Below, piece by piece: positions 1-7,410 of a stretch of 13,124 nucleotides of DNA. The stretch comes from Lachnospiraceae bacterium (GTDB lineage: Bacteria > Bacillota > Clostridia > Lachnospirales > Lachnospiraceae). The stretch lies in NCBI GenBank assembly GCA_009774215.1, contig VSNH01000102.1, positions 1-13,124 of the forward strand, given 5' to 3'. A program made the position numbers and the translations under genes. Within the stretch, counting starts at the first letter, position 1, and each line of letters begins with the position of its first letter. Below the pieces are notes generated by a model. It had not been told where the DNA came from, made no database searches, and saw only the letters and a list, made by a program, of their open reading frames with translations.

Positions 1-322
1 ATACTGATGATAGAAATATAGTCTATTGTCACACACTTTGTCCTTACTGTCGAGGTACGCACTATCTACCGTTTACTATCTAATATCAAGAGATAGATAT
101 TTGGGTATATGTTTGGAGGCGCGACCAATCAATTATACCGTGGCTGAGATATAAAGGAATTCCTTAATTACATAAAGTTAGTTGAATAATGAACGCAGGA
201 TTTGATAGTGGGTACTAATATGAGAAAGCATGTATTATGCTATAACAAAATTTGTAAAATGTTGAGTTGGCGAAAAAACGTTAAATTGTCGTTTTTTGGT
301 ATTAAAAAATTTTTAAAATGTT
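1..322. other. Gene-free AT-rich leader
   Basis: I see no convincing coding region on either strand here. The stretch is AT-rich and contains a short perfect palindrome (AAGGAATTCCTT, 154-165) and a CTATCT/AGATAG inverted repeat near 77-101. Neither has a clear role. It probably holds the 3' flank of an upstream gene outside the window and the distal promoter region of the sigma factor gene. Confidence 0.5.
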
Positions 323-349
323 TGTAAGATTTTTTTAACTGTGGAGTCT
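323..349 (+). promoter_or_regulatory. Candidate ECF-type autoregulatory promoter
   Basis: TGTAAG (323-328) is followed by a T run and, about 16 bases on, GGAGTCT (343-349). This resembles the general ECF layout of a -35 with an AAC/AAG core, a T-rich spacer and a GTC-containing -10. It would place transcription start about 20 bases before the sigma factor ATG at 376, leaving room for the Shine-Dalgarno site. ECF sigma factors commonly drive their own operon, which is the reason for suspecting this site. The match is by eye only. Confidence 0.38.
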
Positions 350-375
350 TATTATTGAAAGGGGGTGGTAGCGTA

Positions 376-882
376 ATGGAGTTTGAACAGATATACAGTA
401 CTTATTTTGAATCGGTATATCGCTATATTTGGAAACTTTCAGGTGATGAGCATATAGCAGAGGAAATTACGAGCGAAACATTTTTAAAAGCAATGAAATC
501 CATTGAAGATTTCCGCGGCGATTGTGATATGCGTGTATGGATCTGTCAGATTGCGAAAAACACATACTATTCATATATGAAAAAAAGCCACAGAATGGTA
601 AGTGTTGATGAAATAGAAATTCAAAGTATAACGGATTCAAATGCTTTCATTGAAGAGCAGATCGGGATACAGGAAGAAATCCGGCAAATACGAAAAATTC
701 TGCATATGATGTCTGACCCTTACAAGGAAGTTTTTATGTGGCGTGTATTTGGAGAAATGTCTTTTAAAGAAATAGGCGCTTTATATGGCAAAACAGATAA
801 TTGGGCTTGTGTTACCTACCATCGGGCAAGAAAGATGATACAGGACAGATTGGAGGAGAATGATGATGAAAAAAGAGTGTAA
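376..882 (+). CDS. ECF (extracytoplasmic function) sigma-70 family factor
   Basis: This encodes an alternative RNA polymerase sigma subunit of 168 aa, the usual ECF size. Region 2 spans roughly residues 5-72 and includes the helix with AEEITSETFLKAMKS and the following FRGDCDMRVWICQIAKN. Region 4 spans about residues 110-160 and contains a helix-turn-helix (YKEVFMWRVFGEMSFKEIGA, then a YHRARKMI recognition helix). I chose ATG 376 because GGGGGTGG (361-368) sits 7 bases upstream; an in-frame TTG at 355 lies before that site. The 3' end overlaps the anti-sigma gene by 17 bases, a translationally coupled sigma/anti-sigma arrangement. The gene is AT-rich compared with the ABC genes downstream. 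The exact ECF group and its signal are unknown. Confidence 0.9.
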   Translation: MEFEQIYSTYFESVYRYIWKLSGDEHIAEEITSETFLKAMKSIEDFRGDCDMRVWICQIAKNTYYSYMKKSHRMVSVDEIEIQSITDSNAFIEEQIGIQEEIRQIRKILHMMSDPYKEVFMWRVFGEMSFKEIGALYGKTDNWACVTYHRARKMIQDRLEENDDEKRV

Positions 883-1474
883 TATTGTTCAGGATGTGCT
901 ACCACTGTATCTCGAAAATATGGTAAGTGAGGGCACAAAGGTATTTGTAGAGGAACACCTTGAAAGTTGTTCTGATTGTGCCACAGAATTGAAATATCTG
1001 AAATCGGGCATGCATATCGATGTGGCAGAAACTCCCGTAAGAGAACATGCTGTAGATGTAATAGCAGCAATTAAAAAGAAAATATCTAAAAGGATTTTAA
1101 AAGCGGTGACCGCCGTATGTCTTGTGTTTGCCGCCTTATTTGGCGCCGTATTGCTTTATACTGGTATCGGTCACCCTGTTACGAAAGATAATATCTCGCT
1201 GTCAACTAAAACAGATGGCGGATATACCTATATTATCTTAGAAACTGCAGCTGGGAAATCACTTTATTTTGATTCAAAAACAGAAGATATATTGAATAAC
1301 CAAAATGAAGTGTGTGGTCAAGTAATTACTTTATATAATTTGCAATATCATAATAATTTTACGAGAAGTACCAATTCAATGAAATGGGGGAGTCCTGTAG
1401 GTATTGAAAGTAACTATTTAGAAGTGGTTGTTGAATTGGAGAATGATACACTGCGAATATCTAGTTGTGAATAA
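866..1474 (+). CDS. Zinc-finger transmembrane anti-sigma factor
   Basis: This protein is predicted to hold the upstream ECF sigma factor inactive at the membrane. The N-terminus shows the anti-sigma zinc-finger (zf-HC2/ZAS) pattern: Cys5, then His31-x3-Cys35-x2-Cys38 (HLESCSDC), which is canonical spacing. One transmembrane helix follows at about residues 76-98 (LKAVTAVCLVFAALFGAVLL). The remaining roughly 100 residues are predicted extracytoplasmic and may be the sensor part; I do not recognise a domain there. Three ATG codons lie in tandem (860, 863, 866). GGAGGAG at 852-858 favours the last, with a 7-base spacer, and the others would change only two residues. The gene overlaps the sigma factor gene, and no terminator is evident after it. 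Confidence 0.85.
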   Translation: MKKECNIVQDVLPLYLENMVSEGTKVFVEEHLESCSDCATELKYLKSGMHIDVAETPVREHAVDVIAAIKKKISKRILKAVTAVCLVFAALFGAVLLYTGIGHPVTKDNISLSTKTDGGYTYIILETAAGKSLYFDSKTEDILNNQNEVCGQVITLYNLQYHNNFTRSTNSMKWGSPVGIESNYLEVVVELENDTLRISSCE

Positions 1475-1566
1475 ATTTTACGCAACTAATAATAAAATGT
1501 TCATTACAACAAAAAGATACTTGCACAATTTAGCATATGTTTAAGGAAGGAAAGGAATGTAGTGTT
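1475..1566. other. Intergenic gap before ABC operon
   Basis: This is 92 AT-rich bases between the anti-sigma stop and the ABC ATPase start. It must contain the ABC operon promoter if that operon is separate from the sigma/anti-sigma unit, but I cannot pick a convincing -35/-10 pair. A purine-rich Shine-Dalgarno stretch (AAGGAAGGAAAGGA, 1543-1556) closes it. Base composition changes sharply at this point, from AT-rich to GC-richer codons. Confidence 0.4.
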
Positions 1567-2268
1567 ATGGAAATATTGGTGGAGATCCGGGATGTCTGTA
1601 AGATATACAATCCTGGTGAAAATGAAGTGAAGGCATTGGATCATGTGAGCCTGACGATCGGGAAAGGAGAGTTTGTGGCGATCATCGGACATTCCGGATC
1701 GGGAAAATCAACTCTGATGAACATGCTGGGCTGTCTGGACGTGCCCACGAGCGGCAGTTACTTCCTGCACGGGCACGATGTGGGAAGTATGTCGGACAAT
1801 GAACTCTCGGATATCCGCAATCAGGAGATCGGCTTCGTCTTTCAGGGCTTCAATCTCATCCCCAGCCTGACGGCAGTGGAGAATGTGGAGCTGCCCCTCA
1901 TCTATCGGGGCGTGGGAAAAAGAGAGCGGCAGGAGCTTTCGGAAAAAGCGCTGGAAAAAGTAGGGCTTGCGAAACGGATGATCCATAAGCCGGCGGAGAT
2001 GTCCGGCGGCCAGCAGCAGAGAGTAGCAATAGCCAGAGCCATTGCGCAGGCGCCGCCCATCATCTTAGCCGATGAGCTCACGGGCAATCTCGATTCCGGC
2101 TCCACAAGAGAGATCATGGATATCCTGCGGGACCTTCACGAGGAGGGCAGGACGGTGATTCTGATCACGCATGACGATGAGATTGCCGCCCGCGCAAAAC
2201 GGGTGATCAAAATAATGGACGGAAAAATAGAGGAGGATTATGAAAATGTTTGGGAAAGCGAAGCGTGA
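1567..2268 (+). CDS. MacB/LolD-type ABC transporter ATPase
   Basis: This is the cytoplasmic ATP-hydrolysing subunit of an export ABC system of the MacB/LolD/YtrE type, 233 aa, the usual size. Visible motifs are Walker A GHSGSGKST (about residues 41-49), a Q-loop FQGFNLIP, the signature MSGGQQQRVAIARA, a Walker B/D-loop stretch IILADELTGNLDS and a switch His in LITHDD. The family normally has DEPTGNLD; here the Pro is Leu, while the catalytic Glu is retained. I chose ATG 1567 (MEILVEIRDV) because the Shine-Dalgarno tract lies about 10 bases upstream; an in-frame ATG at 1537 precedes that tract. The 3' end overlaps the adaptor gene by 23-29 bases. Substrates in this family include peptides, lipoproteins and antibiotics; nothing here decides which. 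Confidence 0.93.
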   Translation: MEILVEIRDVCKIYNPGENEVKALDHVSLTIGKGEFVAIIGHSGSGKSTLMNMLGCLDVPTSGSYFLHGHDVGSMSDNELSDIRNQEIGFVFQGFNLIPSLTAVENVELPLIYRGVGKRERQELSEKALEKVGLAKRMIHKPAEMSGGQQQRVAIARAIAQAPPIILADELTGNLDSGSTREIMDILRDLHEEGRTVILITHDDEIAARAKRVIKIMDGKIEEDYENVWESEA

Positions 2269-3847
2269 GGCGGAACATACGGAGACCGCGGAAATAACGC
2301 CAAAGGCGAAAAAGGAGAAAAAGCCTTGGGACAAGGCAAGGAAAAAGAAGGTGCGCCGCAGGGTGATCGCAGGCGTATTGACTGTGCTGGTCATTATGCT
2401 CTTTGTCAGCAATTCCATGATGGCAAAGAACGGCGCGCCGATGGTGACTACGGTGGCGGCATCGGTGGGAGAGGTGGAACAGATTTTAAGCACCGGCGGG
2501 ACGGTGCAAAGTGATGAGATGAGAACCTACTTTGCGCCCCTATCCGTAGAGGTGGGTAAAGTCAATGTCAGTACCGGAGATACGGTGAAGAAGGGGGATG
2601 TGCTCCTTACTTTTGACGAAAAGGCGCTTGCGGAGAAAAGGCAGGAGGCGGAATATAAACTTGCCTCCAATGAGGGCGGTTATGAAAGTTCCGTTCATAA
2701 AAATAACGAATACATAACCGATCTGGCTGAGGCGAACTGCAACCTTCCCGTACTGGATCAGCAGATCGCGGACAATGAGAATCTGCTGAAGGAACTTAAC
2801 AAAAAGATTGAGGAGAAGCAGGCGGGATTGAATTACCATGGCACGAACCTCAATGTTTCCATTTTAGAGTGGCAGGAAATCATTGCGCAGGACGAGGAGT
2901 ATTTGGCGGATCTCAAGGCGAAAGAGCAGAGGGGAGAACTGAGTCACCTGAGTGAAAAGGAGATCAGGCAACTGCAGGACGATGCAGAGATCAAGCTGGC
3001 AAATGACAGGGATATTCTTTTAAATCTCCAGATTCAGACACAGTATAACGGCTATGAGGAATCGAACAATAAAGAGGTCAGGGATCTGCAGTGGCAGGCG
3101 AAGGAAGTGGAGGAACTGATCGCTTCCTATAAAGAATATAAGGCGGAGATGAAATCCCAGAAAGCGACTTCCGAGTCGGGTGTGCTTGATGAGGGCGGCA
3201 AGACGAAATTGAAAGCCGATACGGCGCTTGAAAAACTGACGAATCAGGAACGGTTGGAGGTTATCGCCGAGGTGGAGAACGGTCTGAAAGCAGACTTTGC
3301 GGGAGTAGTCACAGAGTTGGAGGCAGTGGCGGGACAGCCGCCTACGGAGAGCGGAAAACTGGTGACAATCGAGAGTGTGGAAAAGGTGTATGTAAGGCTC
3401 AATGTCTCCAAGTACGATCTGGAGAAGATCGCTGTGGGACAGAAGGCGGATGTGGATATCGCAGGAAAGACCTACGAAGGCACGGTGAACAAGATCGATG
3501 GCATGGCTACCCAGAATAACAGCGGCGTCATGGTGGTAGGGGTGAATGTTGGTATCGATAATCCGGATGAAAATATCTTTCTGGGCGTAGAAGCAAGAGT
3601 TTATGTCCATATGGCCAAGGCGGAGGGCGTGGTTACCATTCCGCTGGAAGTCATCAACAGTGACAGAGACGGTGATTTCGTGTATGTGGAGAAAAACGGC
3701 GTGGTGGGGAAGCGGCGTATTACCACGGGCATTGCGTCCGACAGCGTAAGCGAGGTGAAAGAGGGACTTTCAGAGGGCGATAACGTGATTATGGCGAACG
3801 GTATGGAGTTTGAGGACGGCACGGCGGTAGCAACGATGTCACAATAG
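2246..3847 (+). CDS. Membrane-fusion (HlyD/MacA-like) ABC transporter adaptor
   Basis: This is an extracytoplasmic adaptor subunit partnering the flanking ATPase and permease. A basic cytoplasmic tail is followed by one membrane anchor (about residues 40-60, VIAGVLTVLVIMLF). The first half of a lipoyl/barrel-sandwich domain follows (YFAPLSVEVGKVNVSTGDTV... about 90-130), then a long Glu/Lys-rich alpha-helical coiled hairpin (about 130-345). The returning lipoyl strand (ADFAGVVTELEAVAGQ) comes next, then beta-barrel and membrane-proximal domains to the end. This is the order known for MacA-type proteins. AGGAGG at 2231-2236 lies 3 bases before ATG 2240 and 9 before ATG 2246; I prefer 2246. Gram-positive relatives accompany MacB-like permeases without an outer-membrane channel. 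About 533 aa, long because of the extended hairpin. Confidence 0.9.
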   Translation: MFGKAKREAEHTETAEITPKAKKEKKPWDKARKKKVRRRVIAGVLTVLVIMLFVSNSMMAKNGAPMVTTVAASVGEVEQILSTGGTVQSDEMRTYFAPLSVEVGKVNVSTGDTVKKGDVLLTFDEKALAEKRQEAEYKLASNEGGYESSVHKNNEYITDLAEANCNLPVLDQQIADNENLLKELNKKIEEKQAGLNYHGTNLNVSILEWQEIIAQDEEYLADLKAKEQRGELSHLSEKEIRQLQDDAEIKLANDRDILLNLQIQTQYNGYEESNNKEVRDLQWQAKEVEELIASYKEYKAEMKSQKATSESGVLDEGGKTKLKADTALEKLTNQERLEVIAEVENGLKADFAGVVTELEAVAGQPPTESGKLVTIESVEKVYVRLNVSKYDLEKIAVGQKADVDIAGKTYEGTVNKIDGMATQNNSGVMVVGVNVGIDNPDENIFLGVEARVYVHMAKAEGVVTIPLEVINSDRDGDFVYVEKNGVVGKRRITTGIASDSVSEVKEGLSEGDNVIMANGMEFEDGTAVATMSQ

Positions 3848-3967
3848 TAGAAATGAACCTTTAAAGATGTTCAGCCATCGGAGGGATGCCAAAAAGTTTC
3901 AAGTTTTGACGGAGAAATGCAAAATACAGGAATTTCCTGAGTATTAGAAAAAAGGAACGAAAATAAA
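3848..3967. other. Gap between adaptor and permease genes
   Basis: This is 120 bases with no gene in an otherwise overlapping operon. It holds a CAGGAATTTCCTG inverted repeat (3927-3939) and a weak Shine-Dalgarno site (AAAGGAA, about 3951-3957). There is no T-tailed hairpin, so transcription probably continues into the permease gene. The repeat could be a regulatory or RNA-processing site, but this is not demonstrable. Confidence 0.35.
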
Positions 3968-5191
3968 ATGGCACAAATATGGGAATACATAAAAATCGCC
4001 GTAATGAATATCAAGAGTAATAAAGCACGCTCCATCCTTACCATGCTGGGCATCATCATTGGTATCTCCTCCGTCATCATGATTATTTCCATCGGTAACG
4101 GGGTGCGCGGCTCCGTCAACGAAGAACTGGAAAATATGTATGGCGGAAAAATTACCATTTACACCAACAGTGGGGTGGAAGGCAATGACGTGAAATTTAC
4201 GGAAGATGATTTTAAGCTGGTGAAAGAAAAGGTGGCACATGTGAAAGGTGTTACAACGCAATACAGTTATTGGGGAGCCACAGGCAAGGCACGTAAGGGG
4301 AACTTTTCGGCGAATCTTGAGGGCGGCAGTACGGCGTTGCAGTATGCGATCGGCAACGAACCAATCGTTAGAGGCAGGTATTTCTCACAAAATGAGTACG
4401 ACTCAGCTAGTATGGTCTGCGTTATCAATGAGAGTAGCGCAAGATTGTTGTACGGTACCACAGATGTGGTAGGGATGACCTTTGAACTGAGTCTCCAGAA
4501 TGTGAGTCAGGATATTCGGATCGTGGGAATTAGGCAGGATACACCGGCGGGACTTATTGCTAATATGAATGGAAGTGGTTCTCTACAGATAGAGATGCCG
4601 TTAAAATCCATGGCATCCGGATTTGGTTATGGAAGTGAGGACTCTAGTTACCTCTATGTGATTGCAGAGAACTCTGAATATATGTCACAGGTTGCAGCGG
4701 ATACAATCCGGCTTATCGAAAACCGCTATAACGTGCGTGGAGAAAACAAGATCCTGATGGAGAGGTTCGCAGATTACACGTCAGAGTATGACGAGATTCT
4801 CGGTACATTGACGGTCTTTATCTCTTTTGTCGCGGCAATTTCCCTGCTGGTGGGCGGTATTGGAGTGATGAACATCATGCTGGTGTCTGTGACGGAGCGA
4901 ACGCGGGAGATCGGTATCAGAAAGTCTCTGGGAGCCAGAACGAAGTCCATCCTTTTACAGTTTTTGGCGGAGGCGGGTATCATCACCTTCATCGGTGGTC
5001 TGATTGGGATTGTGCTGGGGGTTCTGGGCGGCATCGCAGTATGCGGCGTGTTGGGTTATATAGCAAAGGTCAATGTACCTATGATAATTATTGCCGCAGT
5101 ATTCTCTACAGATGTAGGCGTTTTTTTCGGCATCTACCCCGCGAGAAAAGCGGCGAAGTTGAGTCCGATTGACGCATTGAGACATGAGTAG
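3968..5191 (+). CDS. MacB-like ABC permease (FtsX domain)
   Basis: This is the four-helix membrane subunit of the MacB-type exporter, 407 aa. TM1 lies at about residues 20-43 (SILTMLGIIIGISSVIMIIS), directly followed by the large extracytoplasmic MacB periplasmic-core domain to about residue 270. The FtsX-like domain follows, with TM2 (about 275-305), TM3 (about 327-362) and TM4 (about 368-390). The coupling segment TERTREIGIRKSLGA (about 309-323) and the terminal GIYPARKAAKLSPIDALRHE are hallmarks of the family. It forms an operon with the ATPase and adaptor. Its stop overlaps the ATG of the next reading frame by 8 bases. Length and motif order are normal, so the subunit looks functional. 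Confidence 0.93.
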   Translation: MAQIWEYIKIAVMNIKSNKARSILTMLGIIIGISSVIMIISIGNGVRGSVNEELENMYGGKITIYTNSGVEGNDVKFTEDDFKLVKEKVAHVKGVTTQYSYWGATGKARKGNFSANLEGGSTALQYAIGNEPIVRGRYFSQNEYDSASMVCVINESSARLLYGTTDVVGMTFELSLQNVSQDIRIVGIRQDTPAGLIANMNGSGSLQIEMPLKSMASGFGYGSEDSSYLYVIAENSEYMSQVAADTIRLIENRYNVRGENKILMERFADYTSEYDEILGTLTVFISFVAAISLLVGGIGVMNIMLVSVTERTREIGIRKSLGARTKSILLQFLAEAGIITFIGGLIGIVLGVLGGIAVCGVLGYIAKVNVPMIIIAAVFSTDVGVFFGIYPARKAAKLSPIDALRHE

Positions 5192-5843
5192 GATATTTAA
5201 GGGAATTTATACATTGTCGAAAACAGTGCGAGCAAGGATAAAATGTGTAAGTTATCTTTTATATGATTCTGTTCCTGCGGTTTCAAAGGTCAAGGTTTAT
5301 ATTCGGGCGGCGCATGCCATCAGGGGGATGGATCGCTCGGTGCTGCTCATCTATGTATCCGGATATGAGCAGTACCTGAAAGAGTTGTTTGAAGTTGAGC
5401 CGTTCCGTTTCCTGCAGAAACCACTGGATGGCGGGAGATTCCGGCGCTACTTCCATGAGGCGTGTGAACGCATCGGCAATACGGACGCTTTTTACCAGTT
5501 TACGTTCAACAAAAATATTCGCAGGGTTTCGCTCAGGGACACGGTATACTTTGAAAGTCGCAACCGGGTGGTATACGTTGTCATGGATAATGGGGCGGAT
5601 GAATATTTTTACGGAAAGCTGAACGATGTGGAAAAACATCTGGAAGAAAGTCGTTACCGCTTCCTTCGGATACACCAGTCATACCTCGTGAATTACAGCT
5701 ACATAAAAAAGATGAGTTTCTCAGATATCACGCTTGTTACAGGCGGCGGGAAAGAGATTTCCCTGCGGATCAGCGAGGACAGGGAGAAGAAAATACGGGC
5801 ACAGCTGTGCGGCATTGCCTCAGGAAAGGCAGGTGTGGAATGA
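5184..5843 (+). CDS. LytTR response regulator with truncated receiver
   Basis: The C-terminal part (about residues 105-212) is a complete LytTR DNA-binding domain: FNKNIRRVSLRDTVYFES, then a FLRIHQSYLVNYSYIKKM core. This domain type is used by AgrA/ComE regulators. Before it lies only the second half of a receiver domain: HAIRGMDRSVLLIYVSGYEQ with the conserved Ser/Thr position, and FRFLQKPL with the conserved Lys. The first half, including the acidic pocket and phospho-acceptor Asp, is absent. The first roughly 38 residues of the open frame (MSRIFKGIYTLSK...) resemble no receiver sequence, so the frame looks like read-through of unrelated DNA into a 5'-deleted gene. The true translation start is uncertain; ATG 5184 has no strong Shine-Dalgarno site. 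It overlaps the kinase gene by 4 bases (ATGA). Confidence 0.75.
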   Translation: MSRIFKGIYTLSKTVRARIKCVSYLLYDSVPAVSKVKVYIRAAHAIRGMDRSVLLIYVSGYEQYLKELFEVEPFRFLQKPLDGGRFRRYFHEACERIGNTDAFYQFTFNKNIRRVSLRDTVYFESRNRVVYVVMDNGADEYFYGKLNDVEKHLEESRYRFLRIHQSYLVNYSYIKKMSFSDITLVTGGGKEISLRISEDREKKIRAQLCGIASGKAGVE

Positions 5844-7141
5844 ATCCTGTATGCCTTGTTTTAGGTGGTCTTTTCTTCCCCTGTTTCCAGTTGCTGACAA
5901 TACGCAGGATCATGAACGCTTTCTTCCATGACCAGCGCCGGTCCCCCATGTGCTATGCCGCGTGGACGGCCTATTACCTCCTTCTGGCTACATCACAGCT
6001 TGGGGTAAGCATCACACCTCCCGTATTCCTTACGTTCAACGCCCTACTGATCTTCGCCGCCTGTACCTTTTCCTACCAGTCCGGCATTGGGAACTGCTGC
6101 ATTTTTTCCGTGCTGATGCTTGCAGTCTGGATGATGACGGAGGTTTTCATAGGCGTCATCCTGTCCCTTATTGGCATGGAAGGATGGGGTTTGAGCACAG
6201 CCGGAACAGCCATATCAAACGTACTCATGTTTGCAGGATCAGTCATTGTCAGACACTATGCAAAAGGGAACTCCCGACCGGATCTGTCGGTGCAATGCAT
6301 GATAGCAGTAGCACTTATACCGGTCGGCACCATCTTCCTGATGCATTACATCTTCCTAATCGTGGCGGAACATATGGAGTATTCCGCATTCGCCATCGTT
6401 TCCAGCCTCATCCTGCTGTTGTTGGACTATACTGCGTTTGAGGTGTACGAGCAAATGATAAGGGATGCCAGCGCACAGGAACGGAACCGCTTGTATGAAC
6501 AGGAACTGGAACTCCTGAGCCGGCAGGCTGAAGAACGGGAATCTTATGACAGGCAGACGCGCATGATGCGCCACGATATGAGAAACCATATGACGGGGCT
6601 TCTCGGTATGCTGCAGGACGGCGATAGGGAACAGATGGAAGAATATATCCAACTTATGTTGGAGGATATTGCAGATTGCAGACCTCAGGATGTCTCTCGT
6701 AGCGGGAATGCGGTGGTAGACGCTATCGTAAACCACAAGTGCAGTCAGACACTTATGGACGGTATAGAGTTTGACGCAAACGTATTCCTGCCTGCCATCC
6801 TACCTTTCCGGGCAGGCCACCTTGCCATCGTGTTCGGGAACCTGCTTGACAATGCGCTGGAAGCATGCCGGGAAGTGGAAGCCGGAAAACGGTGGGTAAA
6901 TATGGAAACAGCCTATACAAAGGAGATGCTGATGGTCTCAGTATGCAATTCCTGTCAAGTTCGTAAGAGGAACAGGGACGGGCGGTATGCCACGACAAAG
7001 AACGACCGGCATATCCACGGTCTGGGGTTGTACTCTGTGGATCAGGCGGTAGAGCCGTACTGTGGGCAGCTGGAAGTGGAATACAAGGACGGTGTTTTCC
7101 GTGCGGCAGTGGTGATGTATGGGTGCTATGGGGAAAAATGA
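5840..7141 (+). CDS. AgrC-like GHKL sensor histidine kinase
   Basis: This is a membrane receptor kinase expected to sense a peptide and phosphorylate a LytTR regulator, 433 aa. The first roughly 215 residues are hydrophobic with about six or seven membrane helices, the typical AgrC/ComD sensor layout. A helical linker (RLYEQELELLSRQAEERESY) leads to the phospho-acceptor box MMRHDMRNHMTGLLGML, with His at about residue 245. This is the Spo0B-type dimerization helix of the family. The ATPase part has the N box NLLDNALEACRE (about 334-345) and the G box HGLGLYSV (about 394-401). I chose ATG 5840, which forms an ATGA overlap with the regulator's stop; an upstream in-frame ATG at 5807 would add 11 uncharacteristic residues. 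Its partner regulator lacks the phosphorylation site, but an AgrD-like gene follows. Confidence 0.9.
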   Translation: MNPVCLVLGGLFFPCFQLLTIRRIMNAFFHDQRRSPMCYAAWTAYYLLLATSQLGVSITPPVFLTFNALLIFAACTFSYQSGIGNCCIFSVLMLAVWMMTEVFIGVILSLIGMEGWGLSTAGTAISNVLMFAGSVIVRHYAKGNSRPDLSVQCMIAVALIPVGTIFLMHYIFLIVAEHMEYSAFAIVSSLILLLLDYTAFEVYEQMIRDASAQERNRLYEQELELLSRQAEERESYDRQTRMMRHDMRNHMTGLLGMLQDGDREQMEEYIQLMLEDIADCRPQDVSRSGNAVVDAIVNHKCSQTLMDGIEFDANVFLPAILPFRAGHLAIVFGNLLDNALEACREVEAGKRWVNMETAYTKEMLMVSVCNSCQVRKRNRDGRYATTKNDRHIHGLGLYSVDQAVEPYCGQLEVEYKDGVFRAAVVMYGCYGEK

Positions 7142-7147
7142 CGTGTA

Positions 7148-7175
7148 TTGTCGGATTTCTTTCATGCAATATAAT
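7148..7175 (+). promoter_or_regulatory. Candidate sigma-A promoter for autoinducer peptide gene
   Basis: TTGTCG (7148-7153) and a perfect TATAAT (7170-7175) are separated by 16 bases, just downstream of the kinase stop. Further TATAAT-like hexamers occur at 7193-7198 and 7213-7218, so the exact -10 is uncertain. A separate promoter would allow the peptide gene to be expressed independently of the kinase, as in many quorum systems. I could not recognise a clear pair of LytTR binding repeats. Confidence 0.35.
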
Positions 7176-7239
7176 AGCTACTAAGAGAATTATATAATAT
7201 ATTACAATTAACTATAATATGTATTTGGGAGGAATTGCA

Positions 7240-7395
7240 ATGAAAAATCATAACAAAAATGTAGTTGCTAAATTAATGGAAGTTACAGCAAGAAAATCGG
7301 CTGAAATGGCTGCGAATAGTAGATGTGTGTATCTTTTTCATCAGCCGAAACAGCCGAGCGGGATTAAGACAATGAAAAAATATAAGCCAGATTAA
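7240..7395 (+). CDS. AgrD-like cyclic lactone autoinducer precursor
   Basis: This is a 51-residue peptide precursor. A strong Shine-Dalgarno site (GGGAGG, 7227-7232) lies 7 bases before ATG 7240. The N-terminus (MKNHNKNVVAKLMEVTARKS) is a basic, amphipathic leader. It is followed by AEMAANSRCVYLF and then HQPKQPSG. The layout of a small-residue AxxAxNS run, a single Cys, four further residues and an (H/Y)QPKxP tail matches the AgrD-type cyclic lactone autoinducer family common in Clostridia. By analogy with staphylococcal AgrD, the mature signal would be a five-residue thiolactone ring from Cys29 to Phe33 (CVYLF) with a short N-terminal tail; this is inference. The gene directly follows the AgrC-like kinase. 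An AgrB protease needed for maturation is not present in the window. Confidence 0.85.
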   Translation: MKNHNKNVVAKLMEVTARKSAEMAANSRCVYLFHQPKQPSGIKTMKKYKPD

Positions 7396-7410
7396 GCAGC
7401 ACATTTTGCC

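Noticed and set aside
154..165. AAGGAATTCCTT palindrome as an operator
   Set aside because: It is short, lies more than 200 bases from the nearest gene start and has no partner site; chance is likely.
3020..3610. Minus-strand 196-codon open frame opposite the adaptor gene
   Set aside because: It is a mirror frame of the well-supported adaptor; its His/Leu-rich composition is typical of antisense translation.
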